Source: Stereum hirsutum FP-91666 SS1 (Eukaryota; Basidiomycota; Agaricomycetes; Russulales; Stereaceae). Taken from it: a stretch of 64,000 nucleotides of DNA. Made by a program: the position numbers and the translations under genes. The notes under the pieces are model-generated. The model had not been told where the DNA came from, made no database searches, and worked only from the letters and a program-made list of their open reading frames with translations. Below are positions 11,371 to 24,582 of the stretch, one piece after another. Location of the stretch: the NCBI RefSeq assembly GCF_000264905.1, contig NW_006763155.1:9410-73409 (forward strand), read 5' to 3'. Positions within the stretch are counted from its first letter, which is position 1, and each line of letters begins with the position of its first letter.

Positions 11371-12621
11371 GATCGGGACGGAGAAGAGAAGTTGTCGAAA
11401 TTTGACGTATGTAGAGGCAGTGGGGCGAGAGATGGGGCAAGGGAGCTTGCGAGCGGGTGGGTGGCGCGAGGTCAGGTGAGATAGGGAAGTCGTAGGGAGG
11501 GCAAGGGCAAATAGAGCTCTGCGAACTGCTGTTGGAGGTTGTATACGTGTCAGACCAGGAGTGAATTACTTACATGAGTGGAAGAACCTGATTTGGTCGA
11601 CGAGACCAAGTAATGTACGAAAGAGTGGCGCATAAAAAAAGTGTAATAAAAGGACGCACCGAGTGATGACCGACCCCTCCCGATTAGACAAATGTCTCCG
11701 TGTCTCGCGTAACGGACATTGCAATGTCCCCGACTCTCTACTGCCATATCCTCAGCCGCCGCTCTTTCCATTCCGCCATCCGTTCCGAATTCGAAAGTCC
11801 AGGTCGTCTTTCATCGGTGGCTTCAGCTCGCTGTCTCCGAAAATGGTCGAGAATGAAGGATCGTCTAAGCATCCGAGCGAGGAAGTATGACCAGTGGTTG
11901 AAAGGGTTGAATTGGAGTGGGTCTAAGAAGGTGTAGGTCCCAAGACTCGATTGTGAGGAGTAGATGGGGAGCTAGCCCCGGGAGTTGTCTGCTCTCCGCG
12001 AATGCCTTCAGAGGGGACGTGCAGAAGTAGGAGCCATGTCGAGTATGGTTCCTTGAGTCCTAGAAGTGTTGGAGGGTGGGAGTAGACGATGCCGGGCGGT
12101 AGAGTTCGTCGATAACCCGACGAGCAACAAAGGAAGATGGATGTTGGTCTCGAAAAGAGGGATGTTGAAACGAAGGCGAGCAGAACGGGTTTGCCCGATA
12201 TGGATGCTTATCTTATCTTATCGATTTCCACGTCTACTTTTCCGAGCTCCTCGATTCCTCTTGCCGTCTCCTGGATGGTTGATCCTAGGCCAGTCGTGCT
12301 TGGTTTTATCATTATTACTTGTCTTGGAAGAGCGTGGTGGTTGATACAATTTTACTGAGTACCAGGTGCCGTGGTTCGCGGAGCCTTTTTATCAAAGAGG
12401 CAACGCACATCCGTCGCAGTAGAGAATAACACGTCTTGATAGTTCTCGCTGCGAAGATATCGGACCGAAACTGAGACGTTCTAATGTTCTCCAGATCCAG
12501 CTCAGGAATTGCATATTGCGAGAATCACTTAGCAAGCTCAATATGATCGTCCTCCTGGAAGACCAACGGAGACCCTTCATCACTCCCTCGACTCTCATCG
12601 AATCCTCCCGCCTAGTTCACT
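11371..12621. other. Intergenic with a 74 bp dispersed repeat
   Basis: No gene supported. The segment 12123-12196 recurs in reverse orientation at 59436-59509 with about three mismatches. The rest contains only short frames. Confidence 0.5.
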
Positions 12622-13623
12622 ATGCAGAAAGATTTGACCGTTGGAATGTACTCGCTCCTTGTAACGAGTCAAGGCGCAGACAACGACCAGTTCGATGAAT
12701 ACGACGAGAGCGCGACATCGCTTCATGGTACCTCCGACCGCAGAAGACTGACTTTCATGCGAACCATGACGCTTTACTTCTCTCTCTTGATTAACGCTCT
12801 TTTTCTCTGTGTCATTTTTTATCTCCATGGGCAAGTGTCGGATCATGGCTTACACATCTACTGTGAGTCCTAGTATATTCTCTGGGTACATCTCCGGCGA
12901 TCATTTTACTGATATCTCGCTGTATTATCATTACAGCACCAGCACAAACCGTGTTGCGTCCTGTTCGGCGGAAGTTTTCGCATCTTCTGGATACAAATAT
13001 CTACATGGAGTCACCGTCAGACGAAGTTGATCAAGCGTGGCGCGATCTGTACAACTGTACGCCCTCCAGCTTCTCCAAAAAATTAACGCTAACTGCTCTT
13101 CAGTCGGAATATCTAGGATTCCAAGGGCTCAAGCGTCATTGATGTTTAACAAGTCTGTCCCTATACCAGGTGACGAAGAGAACTATATCATTTCTCTCGA
13201 CGTCTGGCACCAAATTCATTGTCTCGTGCGTCAGCTGTTTCACGCTCAGTATGTGCACAGATCTAATCATTTTGTTCTTGTCAGAACATGATACGACAAG
13301 CACTCTATCCCGACCGATACGGAGCCATGAATTCGACCCTATTCCTCGTCGATCTTAGAGCCCCGCAAGAGATGAACTTTGAAGAACCCCTTGCCAAAGT
13401 CCCATTTGATCACGTTGCGCACTGCATCAACTCGATTCGTGAATCGCTGATATGCTCTGCGGATATTACACCCAATGTTTGGTACTGGGATGAGCGGGTA
13501 CAGAGGTCCATCCCGTCATTTGATGTGGTGCATGAGTGTAGAGATTTCGGCGCCCTGAAGGAGTGGGCTTTGGAACGGCAGCTGGACGGCGAATTTGACA
13601 CTACTGTACATATCGTACATTGA
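12622..13623 (+). CDS. UstYa-like (DUF3328) oxidase
   Basis: Four exons (12622-12862, 12937-13056, 13104-13225, 13285-13623) give about 273 residues, near the family's usual length. A single membrane anchor (LYFSLLINALFLCVIFYL, residues ~53-70) is followed by a lumenal domain. That domain has both family-defining HxxHC motifs: HQIHC before the last intron, and HVAHC in FDHVAHCINSIRESL. Established members include UstYa/UstYb, which carry out oxidative cyclisation of ribosomal peptides, and cyclochlorotine tailoring proteins; other homologues act in other secondary-metabolite pathways. A small secreted protein gene lies 0.8 kb downstream and a secreted FAD oxidase 6.5 kb away, so a small biosynthetic locus is possible. 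The specific substrate cannot be read from the sequence. Confidence 0.86.
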
Positions 13624-14427
13624 TGATCGTTTGGGTTATTTGTCGTATATCATGCTCACCGTGTCAATCATAGCAGATACGGAACGGCTGTGCTGCAAGG
13701 ATATTTTTAGGGCAGCGAGGATGTAGTAGTTGAAGAAGGGAAGTTGGAGTTCTCACCTTCTGCTGAATCGATGAAATAGTCACAAGCCGAAGACACTGTC
13801 AAATGTATCATAGGACAGTTCGACGACGGTGGTTTGGTAATCCCTTCCTTAGTTAAGTATCACCGTGTTCTCCTATGACTGTACAAATGTAAGGGAACGT
13901 TAGTGATGGTCTTCATATGATTTTCGCAGCGCACCATCGTTGAACAGCGTGGTCGGAGAAGCACGCAAAGCTTGGTTATAGGTGAGTACATACAAGGTCT
14001 GGACTTTCATTGTAAGAATTCCGCTGTACACGGAGTCCAATGAAGTCGAAAAGGCGAAACATTGTCCTCCACTTCCATGATTTCGTGTTGAGCTCCCACA
14101 ACGGTATGTTCTGGGGAAAGATGTCACACGCAAATGGAAAGTGATTCTTCAGCTACGTATGGGCGTGAGATGTTGGGTTATAGTATCGGTACTTGGAGCA
14201 CAGAAAGACCTGGACGATCCAATGCCTGTGTCGGCTGTGCAGTCTCCATCAGGGTGCATGCTTGCTATAAACAACCTGCGTATTGCCGCGATAGTACTCT
14301 CGATAGAACTTGCATCCTTGGAACTTGCATTCAAACGGAAATATATCCCTATAAAGTACTGCGCACACATCATCTCGCATTCCTCACCCTGACGTCGTCA
14401 CCCACTACAAACCACACGAATACTTTT
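13624..14427. other. Intergenic
   Basis: No gene supported. Short frames on both strands; probably the terminator of the UstYa-like gene and the promoter of the small secreted protein. Confidence 0.4.
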
Positions 14428-14748
14428 ATGAGCGTGAAGGCTATGGGCTTCTTTGTATCTGCCGCTATGACCCTTCTGTGCTTCATCGGCTATGTAACTT
14501 CCGTACAGTCCGCCACGATAGGGGTGAAGGTGTGTAGTCATATGTAAACAACACACAGATTTTAGCTTATTCTAATAGCATCTGCATCCTCAATTTTGAC
14601 GTCAATTTCTCGTTTATAACAACAGATCCCCAATGAATACAACACCCGCGGTGGCCTGGATGGTTACGATGAACTTTACATCAGCAGTGTCTACACCGAC
14701 TTATCTTCTGAATGTTTGTCCAATATGCACGCTCATCTTTCCGGCTGA
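14428..14748 (+). CDS. Small secreted protein, 74 residues
   Basis: Two exons (14428-14529 and 14626-14748) join in phase 0. The first encodes a signal-peptide-like start (MSVKAMGFFVSAAMTLLCFI, then a VQSA-type cleavage region). The second gives a short mature part rich in Tyr, Asp and Ser (GYDELYISSVYTD). The intron has GTGTGT at its donor and a consensus AACAG acceptor. No known domain, Lys-Arg processing sites or internal repeats are visible. An alternative third exon, using a GT donor near 14717, would change the C-terminus. Its place beside a UstYa-like gene makes a peptide precursor conceivable, but the lack of repeated cores argues against a typical dikaritin. Confidence 0.5.
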
Positions 14749-15342
14749 TTATTGACTCTCTCCCAACCCTGATAGAGAGAATGGCATTCAGGTTCAGTCA
14801 CATCGTCGAGCGGGGACTCTACATCAGTGCTCCTCTCTAGTCTATACGACCATATAGTAACAAAGGCCTATGTTTGTTAGAATGCGACGTTGCGTGAAGC
14901 TATGTTGCAGCTATGAAGGGAGAAGGTGTGGATCGCGATTATTTTCCTCGATTAGAATGATCATGATGGCGTCTTCAGGAAAAGCGTCAATTGTTAATGA
15001 CATTATTGCTGACACACTGCCTGTCGTCAACGCATGCTTGGAAAATGACCAGTCCCGTGGAAACTGCAGATGTGCAGGTCTGGTCATTCAACATACGAGG
15101 AGGCCCACATACACTTAACAGTCCAGTAATACCCTCATGAGTCATCATCAGTGCCTTGCTCGCGATATCGGTATCCTCCTAATCGATGTAAGATATGATG
15201 CTTCCTTCGGATTCGAACTCGCAGCTCAATACATTTCACCGAGCGAAAAACATAAATAGGTCGAAGTTTTACGCAGAATCAGATCCACTCCTTTCGTCAT
15301 CCATTCTCAGTTACCACAATTCAGCACTCCAATTGTGGGGCT
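14749..15342. other. Intergenic
   Basis: Nothing convincing. A minus-strand AGTTCGAATCC at ~15205 resembles a tRNA B box but has no A box at the right distance. Confidence 0.4.
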
Positions 15343-17157
15343 TTAATCGGTGACAAGTACTATCTCAAGGTCTGCGCTGCCTCCGTGCTCATGGACCTGC
15401 AGCGTTTTATGAGAACAACCCCAATATACGAGAGAAAGCAATAAACTTACCGCGGATGTTGGCGTCTCGATCTCGTCATCCGATTCGGTTACCGAGATAT
15501 CACTGTTGACAGAGGGATCCATCTCTTCGCAGAAATTCAGTGGTGCTCCTATATCTCCGAGATGTATGTTTCGTGTGAATCTTAGTGTGGAAATAATAGT
15601 TATATCTCTTTGTGTTCCACAGTGCGTGCGGGAATATGACTTGAGGTTCAACACCAAGTGGTTTACCACGAGGTTGGGTAATCTGCGCACGGTGATGTTA
15701 ATAGTAATAAGTTACCAACGCAGCTTCAAAGAACGTTTGGACCTACGTGCTCGCATATATATTAAGACCGTTGATCCACAGCGTGGACGTATAGGCACTC
15801 TGTAACCAAAGCAGTAGTCAGTCATCGTATACATTCCATCAGAAAATATTATAGTCACTTTAGCGTCTACAGTGTTGATCTTCGAAGTCATTTTAGCACG
15901 AGTCAAATCTGAGAGAAGGAAGAAAACGCCTGACTAGGATCAAAAGAAAGAGGAGTAGCTGTGCGGATGTAATTAATCTTCGTCGCATGAGTGAGCATAG
16001 TAACAATATACCACAATAGTCAACTCACAGAAAGTGCATAACCCCTATGTCCTCGATCAGTCTCAGTAAGACTGGTTCTAGATACTTGACATACCGTCTC
16101 TTAGGATAATATAGGCAACTCCAGACAGACCAAGTCGACGCGACTCCAATACATGATGCCATGTCTTGATCATCGTGAAGATGAATACATAAAATTGCAG
16201 TGCGAGTAATGCTGTTGTATAAGCCAGGGATGCTGGTTTTTCATTGTCAATAATTGTCCCTAAAAAAAGTGCGAATAAACGCACAACTAACATTTCGTTG
16301 TTTATATTAGGAATTGACACAGACAACACTCGCAGCGTACCTGTTGATCGTCATTGCATTCTTGATCTGGAAGCTGCAGCCCTCGAACATTGTAATGGAA
16401 GAGGTCAAGTTCGGATTTTCGACGGGCGAAGTCGAGCTGAAAATGGTCTAGCACGTGCATGTCACTACATGCATGTAAACGAATGAATTTGACTAAATAC
16501 CCACGAAAAGATTGAGCACAATAATGACTGTTATCAGTGGAATACATATCATAAGGACACGTCGCTGTCGTCCACTGATACTCCAAACCCGTAGGGTGAG
16601 TATTCCTGCGCAGGAGTAAAGTCATCTAGAGTTATTCTACCATGATGACAGTGGCGGAAAGCGTACCATACGTGGTAATTTCTGATATAGCATATGCAAT
16701 GTCCCATAAGTATGTCAGTTCTCTACAGCTGTTGCCACGGTCATGAGTGTTATTTATCAAGATGATATTAATAGAAGCTTACAGGGTGTTCGGCATATGG
16801 TCGTTAGCGAGCATTGCGACTCTGACGAGGAGGTATACCAGTAAGGTATATCTGTTGATGATGAAGAGAATCGAAGTCCAAGATATTTCTTGACACCAGA
16901 TATACATGATCTCTGAAGGCAATGTATCAAAGTAATCGTAGAACCATAATGCTATCATGGCCGCTAAATACTCTAAATTGATCATGAATTAGGAAGCACA
17001 ACCGGACACACCTACTGCGGACACAGTGGTCCAATGATCCACGAACCTGGAGTGAAAAATGTACCGTTAACGGGGTATTCATTCAACATAAAGCAAATAA
17101 TTATTACCGAGGCCAGAGTACATGAGATGTAGTTGCAAGAGAGGCCGCCATAGACAT
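15343..17157 (-). CDS. DUF6533 multi-pass membrane protein
   Basis: The second exon region (about 16985-16779) carries the DUF6533 signature: YLAAMIALWFYDYFDTLPSE followed by IMYIW and FIINRYTLLVYL. Further along, SLAYTTALLALQFYVFIFTM and IKTWHHVLESRRLGLSGVAY with IILRDG match the later helices of this basidiomycete seven-helix family. LVLNLKSYSRTHC plus an acidic Ser/Thr tail (SDISVTESDDEIETPTSA) forms the cytosolic end, stopping at 15343. The first exon is uncertain: I could not keep every splice in frame near 17020 or near 16000, so the gene may be mis-spliced here or decaying. Family members have no established function. Confidence 0.6.
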
Positions 17158-20100
17158 GGTGCAATACGAAGCTTTTAGCAGAGATATTCCACTGTTTTTA
17201 CCCTGGTTAGACCCTGGTGTGAGGTTATATACTAAATCGAAAAGAGAATTTGTGGTGGGCATGACACACGCAGGATAGATTCCATCAGCACCATCCAGGC
17301 GGTAGGCATACTCGAGTGGAGGCAACATTCTCGTTTTTGCACTCTAACCTAACTTAGAAAGAATAATCCAGAACAATGCTTGGAGATTAACAAGGTCAAG
17401 GGCGTCGAGGGAACAAATCGCGCCGGTATATCATGGCGATCATACCTTAGCTAAGAACCAAGTGATTGACGGTACATTTATGGTATAGTACATGCGCCTG
17501 TCATGCTGGCATAATATGTTCACTGATAGGAAGAAAGCAACATGAGTGAGAGACAATTTACTTCACAGGAAAGAAAATGATGCTAGGGCGCATGACGATA
17601 TCAGTGCGCAGGATGGATGGAACCTTGTCCCCCACGGCGAGGGAAAAACAGACGTATGGAGTGTCCTCAAGAAGAACCACCAATACTAGATTCGTCATCA
17701 CGGGTATAATTCCATCAAGATTAACGAGAAAATATCATCAGGATCCACGACAAACGGTTCATAATGGCGATGAAACTGTTGTAGTCCACCGGTAATCAAC
17801 CATAGTCAAGTGTCCACCAATGAAACCAAGGAAGCATGCGTAAATACGGCTATTATTGCCGGCGCAGAGAGCGACAAGCGTGCATGAAGGGATCAGACGA
17901 CTGACCCAAAACAGGAGACGTGAGAGGCGAAAAAAAGAGGTCTAACTGTATCTGATTCAGCATGATGCATGGAACGAACGGCTCTCGAGGCCAATGGGAA
18001 CAAAGTTGCGAAGGAACGACAAAGAGCATAGGAAGCGAATGGTTCTGCAAAACGAATGCGGTTTCGTAGCGTTTACGGCGGCTGTCTGGGCATACATAGA
18101 AGTCCCGTAACGCTGGCCTTATACCGGGTTGATGTTACGCCCCAATGTGTAGACAGAAAGTATGAATAACGCACTTGATGAATTGATAAACAAGGTTCGA
18201 TCTTGCCAATACCCGCTCGTTACCGGAGCCGACATGACTCGAAGACCGACAATGTGTATGCGAGCGCTGTGTTTGACAGGTAATTGAACAGCCGATCGTC
18301 GACAGTAGACTCGACATGGGAGGAGAGACGGAGAATCATTGCCCAGTGCAAAGGATAATAAACGCCCAGTCTCGAGATAGTCGACCATGCCAACAATTGG
18401 CCATCAACGCCACATACATCGAGCCCAGCAGAAGCGACAGTCTGCATATCTTCTGCATGGGATGGTGTGTAAAATACAAGATACGACGGGAGTTCCTCAA
18501 GAGATTTGAGAAGGAGGAAGAGAAGCAGTAGGGTTCTCAGGTGAACAACCCCGATAAAGAGGAAACGCGAAAAATGAACATGGAATGTGGAATGTGGGAC
18601 TGTACTAAATTCGGCATCGAGAAATAGTTCCACCGTCCCAAAGAGTATCTCAGGCAGCCACAGAGTCACCTGCGGCGTACATAATTTCCTGAAAACTTCT
18701 GCAGATAAAAGAACTTCTCAGCATCGACGAAGAGAGGCCGAATAGTAAGACAACATTGGGTAAGTATGAGAAACAAGAAGCTTCAATGTGCTGCAAGGTA
18801 TGCAGTAGGCGAGTGCACGTAGAAGAATGAAAGCGTCATAGAAACCAGGGATTAATTGAAGAAAAGGTCAAGGGGAGGAGACAGACCTCGTTGTCGCCCG
18901 CCGTATCCTTCAACAGCTTCAGCGTTACCGCCAGCTGTGGGCTCTCACTACCCTCTTCGTCACCCTGGTTGCTGTCCACGTATTCCTGTTTATTGTGATG
19001 TCAACGCCGTGTTCACATCGGTGGATATGTCTTTTCCGGGCAGGATTCGTCTCCAGCGGTCAGCCCGGAGAATAGAGCAGACGGAGCGAGAGCAAGGGCG
19101 ACGAGCTGACGACAAGCCAACGACAAGAGCAGTGGCGACTGGCCCGATTTTGACGATGTGGCACGTCGGCTCCGGAGAAATACGGGCGGAGTTGCACAAG
19201 CGTCTTTCAGTTTTCATTCGTTTTTTGTTCCTCCACTACTACATGGCCGTGCTCACCAGCTCTGAACTTCTGACGCTTAACCCTCACTGATTACATGGAA
19301 CTCACTGGAAGCATCACCGTCATCTATACCAGACGACGCACACACACTCTACTCAGAGGATTATATCGCGCCTGGCCATGATTCATGAATACGAACTGTC
19401 TGCGAGAAGCGACGGCTGTGTATGGTGACGGTCCAGGGGCGCCTTTACAGATGGACGAATCCATCGTGTTGAACTTATAGTACATCATCCCTCCTCTCTT
19501 CGGTCACGTATTTGCTCTGCGTTGTTTCCGCTCGAACATCCAAAACTTGGCAACCATAACGTCCGGGGGTTCTGGTGGCGTTAGTTGCACAACTATATTC
19601 ATCTCTTGAGGGCTGATCTATTTTAACTTGGTTTATGTCTATTGTTTTCTACCGCAGTGCAAGAGATTCTAGGGAATCTACAGCACATCTTGAGCCATCT
19701 GAACCGACAAGAGGAAGTAAAATGCGAACGAGTGCCACGTCGGGATGTCTTGATGCTCAGTCTGCGGCTTGGCACTCGGATATACATCGGATGTTGGGGA
19801 TAATGTGCCTCGTACTGCGTCTTGGGTGATGATCTGGTCCAATTCCTGCCCATGGGCGTACCACGAGCTCTACATGTTATCGGTCCGTTCATAACGAAGC
19901 AACGTATATTAGTCCAATTCGTAGACATTATCAACGATTTCACCGGTTGAGGAAGTTCTATGCCGATGAGGTCTTGACTTCGTGCTGGGCGTTCGTGGAA
20001 CATTCAGGATTCCCGCTCTAAGCCCACGTCGAATTTTGTTACTGTCTGCTGATCAATTCTATTTTCAGTGCCGTGGGTGACTTAAGGAGGGAAGGTTTTG

Positions 20101-20168
20101 TATATATAACGCCCCAGCAGTGAAGTAGTTGCGCTTTGTTCATTGCGACTTGTCCTTGGGCGGCTATA
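17158..20168. other. Long stretch without a secure gene
   Basis: A hydrophobic minus-strand frame at 18220-18669 (FLFIGVVHLRTLLLLFLLL) and a 144-codon plus-strand frame at 18856-19290 are present, but neither has a recognisable domain or a consistent exon structure. The rest appears non-coding. An additional degenerate membrane-protein gene near 18.1-18.7 kb cannot be excluded. Confidence 0.3.
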
Positions 20169-23017
20169 ATGGGGTCATCCAGATTTGGACGACTCACTTT
20201 CCTCTTCATATATCTCGTGGATATATCAGTCGAGCAGTCGAGCACACAGTGGAATGCACTCAATGCTACTGTTCAAGGCAGGCTGATTCGTGGCGTCCCG
20301 TTCGCCCGGCCTTGCTTCCAGCTCACCAACCAGACCAGCGGTACTTTTGATGCGGACAAGTGCTCCATCGTAATTCAAGACTATCTCAATGAGTGTATTT
20401 TGTTACTTTTCATCCATTGAATTATCTACGTGTTCTAATATCGGTTTCCTCTCAAAGCCGTCCGCGTAGACACTTTCTCCGCGTATATGAACGTCAGTCC
20501 AATTCCACTCCTTAACCACTTGACCCCACAATGACAACTTCATGCTGACTACGAAGACACAATGGGAGACGTGTCAAACAAGGATGAGCCAATGTCTCCT
20601 CGATGCCTCGATTCCCAGCAACCCAGATGCATTCGACATTCCACACGTCTGCAGTCAGGGTAGCATTCCGGAGTATGGGGTGCGCAATTTATTTTTGGCC
20701 TTGCACTACGACATACATTTATCAACCTGCTCGCAAATGGGTTAGATCGATGTACGGACAGCTGAGAACGTACTTGCCGGCTATAACTTCTCAAAGGCGC
20801 ACTCTATGCCCCTCGTTATCAAGAACACCGGGGTAAGTACGGTAGATCTGCTCCAATCGTAGGATGTGCACTAAATTCAAACGAATAGCACGATTACAAG
20901 GGTCGGAGTAGCGCGCCCAACTCTCTTGCACTTTGGGTACGTGGATATTTCTGTCAACGGTGGCTTCCCTACTTCATATTACGCAACACTACGTCTCAAC
21001 AGGTGCACAATCTTCAATCGGTTAGCCATCCTACCGAAACTGCCGAGGAACGCTCCCATCGAACACCGTATTTAGATATCCCTCAACAAATCTTTTGTGC
21101 CCAATGGATGTAACTCCACGGAGGAGGCTGAGGCAGTCACGTTCGGGGTCAGTCTGATTGTTTTTTTTTTACTTTATCCCGCTTTGTTTCCAACCCTGAC
21201 GCTCGCATACATTCAAAGGCTGGAGTGTTGGCTTCTACTGCCGTCGATTTTGCGGAAGCCAACAACATCACTATCCCGACCGGCGCTGATCCTACCGTAG
21301 GAGTAGCAGGCGGATATCTACAAGTGAGTAAACCCAGAGACTTATGCCATGAAGCTTAAGATACTGAATAGAACGGCTTAGGGAGGAGGTCACAGGTCGG
21401 TGCATTGGAGAATTGGCACATGCAAAGATGCTGACCTACCCGCTTCAGTGCACTATCTAATACGCTAGGGTTGGCCGTCGATAGAGTGGTCTGTTTCTCA
21501 TACTTCATTTGGGTTCGACACTGAATGGCTTTGATTCGAACATAGCTCCAGTTTGAGGTCGTCACGCCCTCAGGACTACATGTTCTCGCAAACAAGTGCC
21601 AGCACGCCGATCTCTTCTTTGCTTTGCGCGGTGGAGGGGGTGGGACTTTTGGAACAGTTCTATCTGTTACTACGTTAGCGCTTCCTCAGATGCACGTTAA
21701 CGCGTAAGTCCTCGGATTCAGCTCTGTGCTCCCTGCGGGGGGTGACTCACAGTTTCACGCAGAGTCCAGGTCTCTTTTGACCCTGTGCGTGAGAATCAGA
21801 AAAGGTTTGTGGAGTTCATAGTAAAGCATACAGTGCAATTTGCGCAAGATGGTGCGCGTGTAATTCTTCGCTTATGTTATACTCCTACTTCGCTGATTTG
21901 GGGCTCTGGGACTTCACAGGATGGGGTGGATATATTGCGGTAAAGAACATCTGGCTGCCTCTTCATGTATCTACGCTGACATGCCTGTTTATATAGCCGA
22001 TCACCGGTAGTATCATACTCGCCAACAGCGTGCTAAATAGTAGCGAAGCTCTGGACTCCATTGATTCCCTTCGGTCGTTCATCGTAGAAAAGCTGAATGG
22101 CAACTTCACTTTCGTAGTGGAGCCAAGCTACAAGTCCTTTCTCGATAAATTCGAACCGGCTCAGGTAAGTCGAGCATCTTTCTTTCATGACGTAGGCATT
22201 CTTTGACCGACGCAAATGGATTGGTACCAGCCTGTTGGAACCGAGTTCACGCTTTCATCGCGTCTCATTCCATTGACCAACTTTCAGTCGGACGCGAGCC
22301 GCGAAGAGCTCGCGTCCGTCATCAATGGAATGTTGGACACTGTTCCATTCATGTACCTTGCTGCAACGACACCCTTTTTATACGGGGACAATCCTGGAAC
22401 CAGTGTAACATCTGCATGGAGGACATCCTTGTGGCATGTATGTGCCGACATCCTTAATTATTACTTACTCAAAAAGACCACAAGCTGACTTCGCCCGTAG
22501 TTTGTCATCGCCGCTGAGTGGAACTTCAACAGTACGGTGGCCGATGTGTCAGCTACATACAAGTCACTATCGGACGCCGTTCGTCCTCTTCGAGAGATCA
22601 CAGTCGGATCCGGTGCGTACCCGGTATGTCCTGTCAATTGTCGTCTTAGTAAAGCAACCGACTGATTTCAATAGAACGAGGCGGACCTATACGAGCCTGA
22701 CTTTCAGGGTAAGTCTACAACATACGTGCTCAAGCCGCTCTAGTTCTGCTGACATTCACTGCAGTGTCATTCTGGGGAAGCAACTACGAAGAGTTATTGG
22801 CAATAAAGAAGAAGTAGTGGGTGCTATCGTTTCTTCGTCGGGTATGCGTATCTCAAACTGAACTCGATGTGTACAGCGACCCAGATCATCTTTTAGACTG
22901 CTGGCAGTGTGGTACGTCTACCTCGACTATGTTTCAGGATACAACTGATTCGACTACTGGCTAGTCGGTTGGGCCAAGGCCTCGAGCCCTATATTCGACT
23001 GCTATCTCCCACTGTGA
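20169..23017 (+). CDS. Secreted FAD-linked oxidoreductase (VAO/BBE-like)
   Basis: A many-exon gene with an N-terminal hydrophobic leader (LTFLFIYLVDI), then PCMH-type FAD-binding blocks: PLVIKNTGHDYKGRSS with the His that usually holds FAD, IPTGADPTVGVAGGYLQ, GGGHSALSNTLGLAVD and LFFALRGGGGGTFGTV. The C-terminus has the berberine-bridge element YDPDHLLDCWQCVGW, and a final exon ends at 23017. The family (isoamyl-alcohol-oxidase and berberine-bridge types) oxidises alcohols, sugars or secondary metabolites using O2. The usual second FAD-linking Cys (xCPTVG) is Asp here (ADPTVG), which suggests single covalent attachment; that is inference. It is near the UstYa-like gene, and both kinds of enzyme occur in fungal metabolite clusters. 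Confidence 0.92.
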
Positions 23018-24582
23018 TATGTGGCAAGGTCACTTATGAGGGCGATAGAAACTCTTGGTTCGCGTGGGAAGAGGTTGCAGATCACCGTCAAGCGATGTCG
23101 GTAGCCTCTAGTAGACGACGAACATTCTTCACTGCGTGCAACAGTGACCGTAATTAAAATTAAGCCAAGGATGATGATCGCGAGCAGAGCTCGATGAACG
23201 CAACGTAGGGCGAGGTTTGTAGATGGTAAGCTTTGTCCGAAGTGACCCGAACGGTTAGAATCGCTGTGGTTCCATCTAGTCCTGATGTTAGCGGATGCAA
23301 CGGCTCATCCGTTTCATTGATGGAAGTGTGCACAGGCCCGAACAGATGTAATATACATGACTTACGAGGAGGCGTCAATTGTGCATCCCTCGGGGATATG
23401 AGGTGGCGTACTGGGGACGCATGAAACAGCCTTTGCGCCTTTTGGTCGCGTTTTACATGAAAAAAGGAAGAAATTTGAAGGGTTAATGATATAGTGGTGG
23501 CAAGATGCAAGTCGCGGAGGAAGAAAATCTTGTTGTTGGATCAGGCTCAGACAAACTCCGACATAACTGAACGTTCATCGCCGTCGCGCCACGACCACGC
23601 GGAAACACTCGAGTGGTCACTTCTACGGTCTTATTTGATGCATTTAAATTGCTTGAAAACGCCACATACAACGCGCCACTAGCTAGCAAAAGATATAAGT
23701 AGCATTACAATTGGGAGAAAAGTGGGGCACAGTCTCGCAGATGCGCAGGCGGTACTTGAAGTCTTGGGCGGTACGCAAGGAGGATAGGCTAGAGAATGTG
23801 TTGGATGTCAGATATTCGACTAGAGATGAGAGAAAATAGAGGGCTCTGGCGTTATTGACGTAAAAGTGAAGCAAAAGGATCTTTCGAACTTGAAGAGGTT
23901 GAAAGTTCTACATAGGAATCGCAGGCAGTACCTGCGTTGTGAGAATTTCACACCGGAAAAGTCCGGTAAATCGCGTGCGCCGTTCATTTTCTTTTCTTTT
24001 CTCAGTCTCTTTGTTGTGCTCTCGCAACCTTGCTCATCCTTCCATGTCATCCCATGTCATCCTACCACAGTCACCTTTCGGCGTAGCAGAGAGCGCCCTG
24101 TGAAGCACTGCGAGCCGCTTGTGCTGGGCACCCTCGATCGTATTCCATTACGAAACACCGTCTAGTAGATCTGGCATTATCGTGCTCAAGTTCGGCCGCG
24201 GGCTCGTAGGAAGTATTCGTACACCTCTTCGTTGTCGAGAGCTAAATCAACTAATTTTCACTCACTCCAAGTTCGGGGTGAATTGCTATGATCACGTTCG
24301 TCCACTGGACTTACAGGAAATATACCGTCACTCTAGTGCGACTGCGATCCGAGGAATTGGAAGGCTTGTCTAGACCGAGGTTATTCTGGGCTCCTCCATT
24401 TTACCGTTACGATCAACTTCTAAATGAACTCCTACCTTCCGTCTCGTCTTCAACGTCTTCCTACGCCTCGTCTTCCTCTCTGTCTACTCCTCTCTCGTCT
24501 CTGCCCACCTCTATCCCCTCTCCTTTGCATCCTGTCTGTCGCTCTCTTTATCTTTCCCTCTCTTTCTCTGTCCTAGCGGCCA
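23018..24582. other. Intergenic
   Basis: No supported gene. A pyrimidine-rich tract (about 24430-24575) immediately precedes the next start codon and is typical of fungal promoter and 5' UTR DNA. Confidence 0.5.

Noticed and set aside
15195..15215. tRNA-like B box (AGTTCGAATCC, minus strand)
   Set aside because: No A box or cloverleaf-compatible 5' half at the right distance.
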